NCBI GenBank assembly: GCA_050246115.1
Contig: JBFWWP010000029.1
Coordinates: 4,462-68,461, forward strand
Reading direction: 5' to 3'
DNA from: JBFWWP01 sp050246115
Lineage (GTDB): Bacteria; Planctomycetota; UBA8108; UBA1146; JAJFFE01
DNA: 64,000 nucleotides
In this document: positions 59,823-64,000 of the stretch, piece after piece
Position numbering within the stretch: the stretch's first letter is position 1
Layout: each line of letters opens with the position of its first letter
The notes under the pieces: model-generated
Databases searched by the model: none
What the model was told of the DNA's origin: nothing
Seen by the model: only the letters and a program-made list of their open reading frames with translations
Translations under genes and position numbers: made by a program

Positions 59823-60701
59823 ATGCGCATCGCCCTCGCCACGTGTGCGGACCTGCCGTCGTGGGAAGTCGACGATCAGCCGCTTCACCGGACACTCACG
59901 GCCGACGGGTTCCATGTCGGGCAACCGGTTTGGAACGACCCCACCGTAGACTGGGGAGCGTTCGACGCGTGCGTGATTCGGACGACGTGGGACTACACCG
60001 AGCGCCTCACCGAGTTCCGGGAGTGGCTCGACCGGGTGAGCCGAGCCACGCGCCTTTGGAACCCGGCAACCGTTGCCGCCTGGAACATCGAAAAGACTTA
60101 CCTGCGCGAACTCGCAACCCGTGGAGCGAGAATCGTCCCGACGGTGTGGATCGAACGCGGGCACTCGCCCGATCTGCGAACAGAGCTTCACTCGCTGGGG
60201 TGGAAGCGCGCGTTCCTGAAGCCCGTGGTCGGCGCGTCGGCCCGGGGCACCCTGCCGATCCGGGGCGAGGCCGACCTGGCCACGGCTCAAGCCCATCTCG
60301 AGCGCGCTTCGCAAGCGTCGGGCATGATGCTCCAGCCCTACTTCGATCGTGTCGAAACGGAGGGAGAGTTCAGCGCGATCTTCGTCGATCGCGCACTCAC
60401 GCACTGCGTCCGGAAGATCCCCGTACCGGGTGACTACCGAGTGCAGGACGACCATGGCGCCCGCGACGAGCGGGTGACGCTCGAACCCACCGATGCAGCC
60501 TGGGCGCACTCGGTCCTGGACTGCGTCCAGGGAGACCTGCTGTATGCACGCGTCGACTTTCTGCGAGATCGCGAGGGACAGCCACACCTCGTCGAGTTCG
60601 AGGCGCTCGAGCCGTCGCTCTTCTTTCGGCACGGCCCGCAGGCGGCGCGAGCGATCAGTGCCGGCTTGCGACGCAGGCTCGGTGCCCCGGGTCGCGTCTG
60701 A
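59823..60701 (+). CDS. ATP-grasp ligase, RimK/glutathione-synthetase-like
   Basis: A 292-residue protein with ATP-grasp features: FLKPVVGASARGTLPI (nucleotide-binding strands), MMLQPYFDRVETEGEFSAIF and YARVDFLRDREGQPHLVEFE with acidic metal ligands. The N-terminal preATP-grasp region contains WNDPTVDWGAFDACVIRTTW, typical of a subgroup of RimK-like ligases seen in planctomycetes and proteobacteria. The substrate is unknown. The ATG at 59823 lies 54 nt after the secretin-N-like stop on the same strand; an operon is possible. Confidence 0.85.
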   Translation: MRIALATCADLPSWEVDDQPLHRTLTADGFHVGQPVWNDPTVDWGAFDACVIRTTWDYTERLTEFREWLDRVSRATRLWNPATVAAWNIEKTYLRELATRGARIVPTVWIERGHSPDLRTELHSLGWKRAFLKPVVGASARGTLPIRGEADLATAQAHLERASQASGMMLQPYFDRVETEGEFSAIFVDRALTHCVRKIPVPGDYRVQDDHGARDERVTLEPTDAAWAHSVLDCVQGDLLYARVDFLRDREGQPHLVEFEALEPSLFFRHGPQAARAISAGLRRRLGAPGRV

Positions 60702-60729
60702 CGAGAGGCGGCGGCATCCGCCGGGCATC

Positions 60730-60962
60730 GACAGTCCCCCGCGGCCCGCCTTGCTGCCATCTCTCGAACGCTTCGGGTGGCGAGGATCCCGGACAAGTGG
60801 GCCCGCATCGAAGCGATCCAGCGACTGAAGAGATTCCTCGAACGCTACTGATTCCCGCTCGAGGAATCCATCGTCGGCCATCGCGACGTCGTGTTCCCGA
60901 GCGGCACGTACAAGCTGCACGTTCAGTTGGGCGCCTGCTGCAAAGACCCCGCGCCCACGTGA
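60730..60962 (+). pseudogene. Remnant of a REP-associated-type transposase C-terminus
   Basis: One frame gives ARIEAIQRLKRFLERY and a stop; a second frame gives GHRDVVFPSGTYKLHVQLGA and a stop at 60960-60962. In the intact transposase at 62205 the end reads GHTRTVFPPGTYGYRVLLGV, so the same C-terminal block is present here in broken form. GATTCCTCGA/TCGAGGAATC is an inverted repeat at the break. The rest of the gene is absent. Confidence 0.6.
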
Positions 60963-61436
60963 CAAGCGTTACTCTTCGAGTGAGGTGGCCGGCTCGGCAT
61001 CGCGCCCGGCGGCGCCAGTTCGGGTGCTCGAATCCCCGAACCCGACTAGCACTGGACCCCGATGAGCTGCCCCCCCGAGGGGCAGCCCCGCTGCCGCTTG
61101 CACTGACGAAGGCCGTCGAGCACAGCAACATCGCTCGACGACACCTCCGCGACTCTCCACCTCGCTTCAAAGCACCGATGACGCTCGTCGACGAACCCTA
61201 CAGGTCATGAACGCTGCGCGGTCGGCCCTTTCACGACCAATCGGGCGCCCCCCTCCGGGGCTGACTCTGTGGATCACTCTGGGGCGGGAGATCCCCAGCT
61301 TTCCCTGGGACGCGAAGATCCCGGCGACTAGACTACCCAGGCAGTAGACAGCGCTTGGAGCGGTTGGCCCCGAGGGGCCGCAGGGAAGGTCCTCTGTCGG
61401 GACCAGTGGTGATTACTATGGAAGGGGGGGAACCCG
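60963..61436. other. Intergenic region before the Clp-N protein gene
   Basis: No gene is supported. Two small hairpins, GGCCCC/GGGGCC (61366-61379) and GGTCC/GGACC (61388-61404), lie in the leader of the Clp-N gene. The rest shows nothing clear. Confidence 0.5.
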
Positions 61437-61895
61437 ATGTTCGAGCGATTCACAGACCAGGCCAAGAAGGCGATGGCCTTGGCCTATCATGCCGCAAGAG
61501 ACCAGGATGATAAGGTAGTCGATGAGGAACATATCTTGATTGGCCTCGTCAAGGCTAGGGGCGGCGCGTACGCGTTGATCGAGCGCCTCGAGGTGTCTCC
61601 GACGAGGCTTCTTCAGGACTTCGAGGGTAGCCTGCATCCAGGTAGTCACGAGTTCCGATCGAACCAGATCCCATTCACCGAAGCTGCCAAGAGCTGTCTG
61701 GAGACCGCACTCCGGATCACGGTTGATCTCCAACGTCCTGGGATCGACACTTCCATCCTGCTCCTCGCGCTCACCGAGCTACGGACCAAATCGGCCGAGA
61801 CCCTTGAACGCCACGGAGTTACGGCTCAAGCAGTTCGAGCGGCGCTTGAGGACCCTCCGCTCGAGTCATCGCCCCCTCCGTCGCTTGGTGCTTAG
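61437..61895 (+). CDS. Stand-alone Clp N-terminal domain protein
   Basis: A 152-residue protein with the double helical repeat of ClpA/ClpC N-domains: MFERFTDQAKKAMALAYHAA, VDEEHILIGLVKARGGAYAL, FTEAAKSCLETALRITVDLQ and IDTSILLLALTELRTKSAET. In ClpC this part binds adaptors and substrates. Here no ATPase follows, so it may act as a decoy or adaptor. The base composition is visibly less GC-rich than the neighbours, with codons such as GAT AAG GTA and CAT ATC TTG, which suggests transfer. GGAAGGGGGG lies before the ATG. Confidence 0.88.
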   Translation: MFERFTDQAKKAMALAYHAARDQDDKVVDEEHILIGLVKARGGAYALIERLEVSPTRLLQDFEGSLHPGSHEFRSNQIPFTEAAKSCLETALRITVDLQRPGIDTSILLLALTELRTKSAETLERHGVTAQAVRAALEDPPLESSPPPSLGA

Positions 61896-62204
61896 TGACG
61901 CGACTCAGCGTCGCTGGGCTGCCGCCGTTCGGCCTCGGCCCCCCGCCCGAGGGCTACGTGCCCCGGCACGAAGTGAGCGCGCGCGCAGAAGAGCGAAAGG
62001 CTTCTGAGAGGCGAGAAGCGCAGCAAAAGCACGAGGCCGAGGCAGCGTATGAGGCGAAGCAAAGCAACGGTGACAGCGACGCGCTATCCTACCGCCCATT
62101 CGCCACTTGCGCCCGCGAACTACGGATTTCCTTGCCCACGTCGGCTCGAGCGTGGACAGTAGCGGGGCCTGACGAAGGAACGCCTCAGCCCCAGAGGTAC
62201 CTTC
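61896..62204. other. Intergenic region between the Clp-N protein and the transposase
   Basis: A GTG at 61895 overlaps the Clp-N stop and opens a frame with hydrophilic helical content (ERKASERREAQQKHEAEAAY), but it runs on in a shadow frame through the transposase and has no family match. It may be an old coding remnant. AGAGGTACC before the transposase start is the only regulatory feature seen. Confidence 0.4.
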
Positions 62205-63161
62205 ATGAGCAAGCTTCGTCCTCGGCAGCCGGCCCGCCGGCGTTGCCGCCTACGCCGGGTCAAGCCCGGCACCGCGTACCTGATCACCAAGAAGACCAGC
62301 GACGACCTGTTCTGGATCGTGGCGTCGCCGGAGATGAACGCGCTCCTCCTCTACACGCTGATTCTCTGGGCGCGTCGGTACGGAGTCCTGATTCACGCCT
62401 TCTGCTTCATGAGCAATCACGTGCACCTTCTGGTCACCGACGTCCGAGGCGAACTGCCGGCCTTCATGGGCCAGTTCCTGACGGAGACCTCCAAGGCGAT
62501 CAAGGTTCTACTCGGCGAGACGCGTCGAATCTGGAGTGGCAAGCGCTACTCCGCGGTCGCACTGCTCGATCTGGACGCGGCGGAGCGCAAGGTAGCCTAC
62601 TGCATGCTCAACCCAACTCGGGCCGGGCTCACCGATCCCATCGTTTGGCCGGGCGTCACGAGCGCTCACTGGAGGTTCGGGGATACGATCACGGCGCAAC
62701 GACCGGCGGTCTACTTCTCCCCGCGGTATCGACCGGATGAGGTCTCCATCGAGCTGAGCCCCGTGGCGTTCGCCTTCCCGACCGCGAACGGCGAGGAGCA
62801 GGGCCGCGCCTGTGAGGAAAGCAACGTCCGCGTCGAGGCGCTCGTCGAGAGCGAGCTCGAGTCGATTCACCGAGATCTCGAGCGGCGAGGTCAATCGCTC
62901 GCGGGCCCGGAACGAGTCCGGAATACCCCGCGGGACCAACGGGGATCCCACCCGGTTCGAACCCTGAACCCGAACTTCGCGACCCAGGACAAGGTGCTCC
63001 TCGCGACCGGCATCGCCGAGAAGCGCCAGTTCGAGTCCGACCACGAGCGAGCCCGTCGGCGCTACGTCGCGGGCCACACTCGCACGGTCTTCCCGCCGGG
63101 CACCTATGGATACCGAGTCTTGCTCGGGGTGCGTGTCGGATGGGACGGTGCTGCCGCCTGA
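62205..63161 (+). CDS. REP-associated-type Y1 transposase
   Basis: A 318-residue protein of the Y1_Tnp/IS200-like superfamily in its REP-associated (RAYT) form. The HUH motif is HAFCFMSNHVHLLVTD (His72, His74) and the candidate catalytic tyrosine is Tyr132 in VAYCMLNPTRAGL. N-terminal GTAYLITKKTSDDLFWI is also typical. Such enzymes cut single-stranded DNA at palindromes. The C-terminal half (about 170-318) is charged, with a TVFPPGTYGYRVLLGV block shared with a broken copy at 60730-60962. AGAGGTACC precedes the ATG. Confidence 0.88.
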   Translation: MSKLRPRQPARRRCRLRRVKPGTAYLITKKTSDDLFWIVASPEMNALLLYTLILWARRYGVLIHAFCFMSNHVHLLVTDVRGELPAFMGQFLTETSKAIKVLLGETRRIWSGKRYSAVALLDLDAAERKVAYCMLNPTRAGLTDPIVWPGVTSAHWRFGDTITAQRPAVYFSPRYRPDEVSIELSPVAFAFPTANGEEQGRACEESNVRVEALVESELESIHRDLERRGQSLAGPERVRNTPRDQRGSHPVRTLNPNFATQDKVLLATGIAEKRQFESDHERARRRYVAGHTRTVFPPGTYGYRVLLGVRVGWDGAAA

Positions 63162-63480
63162 TCCCTCACCTCTGGGCCGGGTGAATGGTGAACTTGGGAC
63201 TCGAGAACCTCAGCCTCTTCGAGGTGGAGGCCACCGAAGCACCTTCGTGCCCAGACCCGCACGGAACGCCGGGTTCCTCCCGCCTCAGATGCGACGAGCA
63301 GCTCGAGCCCCGCTCAAACAAGTGTCGGGCGCTCGCGGTTGCGGCTGATCCCGTTTGGCACCGTCGAGTTCGTTGACGTAAGCGTTGGCTTGTTGGAGCT
63401 GCGGAGTCCCACACTGCCTGAACCTCCCGGTCCCAGAATTGCTGACGTCTGTTCCGAGCCCAACGACGCTGTTGAGTCTG
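63162..63480. other. Region between the transposase and the zinc-finger gene, possible transposon end
   Basis: No gene is supported with confidence. Two related motifs, GAGTTCGTTGACGTAAG (near 63366-63382) and GAATTGCTGACGTCTG (near 63435-63451), lie in direct orientation and could be transposase-binding repeats at the end of the element that enters from the right. This is a guess from spacing and similarity. Confidence 0.35.
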
Positions 63481-63774
63481 TCACCTTGGCAGGTATCTGG
63501 AGAAGTGGCGCTCGAGGTGCTGCACGACGTCGAGGAAGCTGAAGTTCCTTACAGCCATGACGAGGTCGATGGGGTTGTAGTTGACGTTGCATCGAAAACA
63601 GCGAGCGAGGTTGGTTCGCGGGTTGGTGGCGGTGTGGAACTCCGAGCAGCGTGGGCAGAGGAAGCGTAGGTACCCTTCGACGACCTTGGCGTGCAGCTCG
63701 AGGTGTTGGATGACTTCGTGGATGGGGATGAGGTTGCGGAGCGCCCGAAGGCGCTCCTCGGAGAGACGCTTCAC
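63481..63774 (-). CDS. CHC2-like zinc-finger protein of a transposition module
   Basis: A 97-residue protein resembling the DnaG CHC2 zinc domain: IHEVIQHLELHAKVVEGYLR, CPRC (residues 40-43) and CFRC (59-62), then IDLVMAVRNFSFLDVVQHLE. Here the second ligand of CHC2 (a His) is replaced by Cys, so the site would be four Cys. The GTG at 63774 overlaps the stop of the upstream ATPase (GTGA). It probably works with that ATPase in a transposition module, perhaps as a DNA-targeting factor; this is inferred from context. Confidence 0.75.
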   Translation of the reverse strand: MKRLSEERLRALRNLIPIHEVIQHLELHAKVVEGYLRFLCPRCSEFHTATNPRTNLARCFRCNVNYNPIDLVMAVRNFSFLDVVQHLERHFSRYLPR

Positions 63775-64000
63775 AGGATGGCGGTCTCCTGACTGGCGTG
63801 TGAGACGAGGGCCTGTGTGATCTTCTTCTCGCCGTTGGAGGCCGCATGGATCAAACACGCGGTAGCGAGGTTGTTGATCTGCCGGGGTAGGCCGGTGGCG
63901 TAGTCGTGGATGAGTGTCTTGGCCTCGAGATCGAAGAGCTTCTCGTTCGAGCCGCAGGCTCGGAGCTGGTCGTCGATGTACTGAACGGTGCCTTGTGCGG
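63771..64000 (-). CDS. Partial CDS, C-terminus of a TniB/ExeA-like AAA ATPase
   Basis: The last 75 residues of a protein entering from the right edge: VQYIDDQLRACGSNEKLFDL, IHDYATGLPRQINNLATACL and KKITQALVSHASQETAIL. The LPRQINNLA block (sensor 2 Arg region) and the layout are typical of ExeA/TniB ATPases that partner transposases. The start and Walker motifs lie outside the window. The stop overlaps the zinc-finger gene start (GTGA). Confidence 0.8.
   Translation of the reverse strand, partial: AQGTVQYIDDQLRACGSNEKLFDLEAKTLIHDYATGLPRQINNLATACLIHAASNGEKKITQALVSHASQETAIL

Noticed and set aside
61895..62740. A GTG-started frame overlapping the Clp-N stop and running through the transposase
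   Set aside because: Its second half is a shadow of the transposase, and the first half has no family match; kept only as a note in the gap entry.

Overview
The window is a high-GC bacterial chromosome fragment that looks like a member of the Planctomycetota. Three secreted proteins end in the type-I-dockerin-like tail seen across that phylum (RGD-n-D-G-n-I-x-x-A-D-x-V, then a P-x-P-G-C-G-x-D-P end), and one of them carries 14 tandem DCNxNGxPDxCD units. WD40, DUF1028 and DUF2339 proteins, a kinase fused to an FGE-like domain, and many GTG/TTG starts with good Shine-Dalgarno sites fit the same picture. This placement is inferred from gene content, not from a marker gene.

Left part (1-13.4 kb): a YceH-like protein; a methyltransferase, an APS-kinase-family protein and a PEP-synthase-like kinase, the last two overlapping by 4 nt and resembling part of the phosphoramidate pathway of Campylobacter capsules; a DEAD-box helicase; a TetR regulator with its own palindrome, overlapping a WD40 protein; a CPA1-type antiporter with a TrkA-N domain; and a Rid-family protein. 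13.6-21.6 kb is a cell-surface block: a secreted alpha/beta hydrolase next to the repeat protein, a small membrane protein and a second dockerin-tailed protein. 21.8-31.1 kb holds an HprK-like kinase with a NeuC-like epimerase, an M14 peptidase with a VWA protein, a flavin reductase, a DUF1080-like secreted protein, a CNNM transporter-like protein, a candidate structured RNA and tRNA-Ser(UGA).

Middle (31.3-46.3 kb): a decayed ankyrin gene, a Ycf46-like protein that lacks its AAA+ domain, a DUF2277/ABC ATPase/ABC permease operon, a DUF2339 membrane protein, a thioredoxin-fold protein interrupted by an in-frame UGA followed by a bacterial SECIS-like hairpin (probable selenoprotein, Sec-Pro-Pro-Cys), an MFS transporter, the kinase/FGE fusion, a lipoprotein and an ECF sigma factor. 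46.5-60.7 kb: a YceI protein fused to EF hands, a NeuB/NeuA pair, a DUF4010 protein, a GDPD, a DUF1028/dockerin protein, full-length cobalamin-dependent MetH, a secretin-N-like protein and an ATP-grasp enzyme.

Right end (60.7-64 kb) looks mobile: a transposase remnant, a lower-GC stand-alone Clp-N protein, an intact REP-associated-type transposase, and the end of a zinc-finger plus TniB/ExeA-like ATPase module that runs off the window. Two 179-bp copies of a foldback, MITE-like repeat lie 39 kb apart in inverted orientation. The two observations most worth testing are the UPPC selenoprotein and the phosphoramidate-like triad. All calls were made by reading the sequence, with no database searches.
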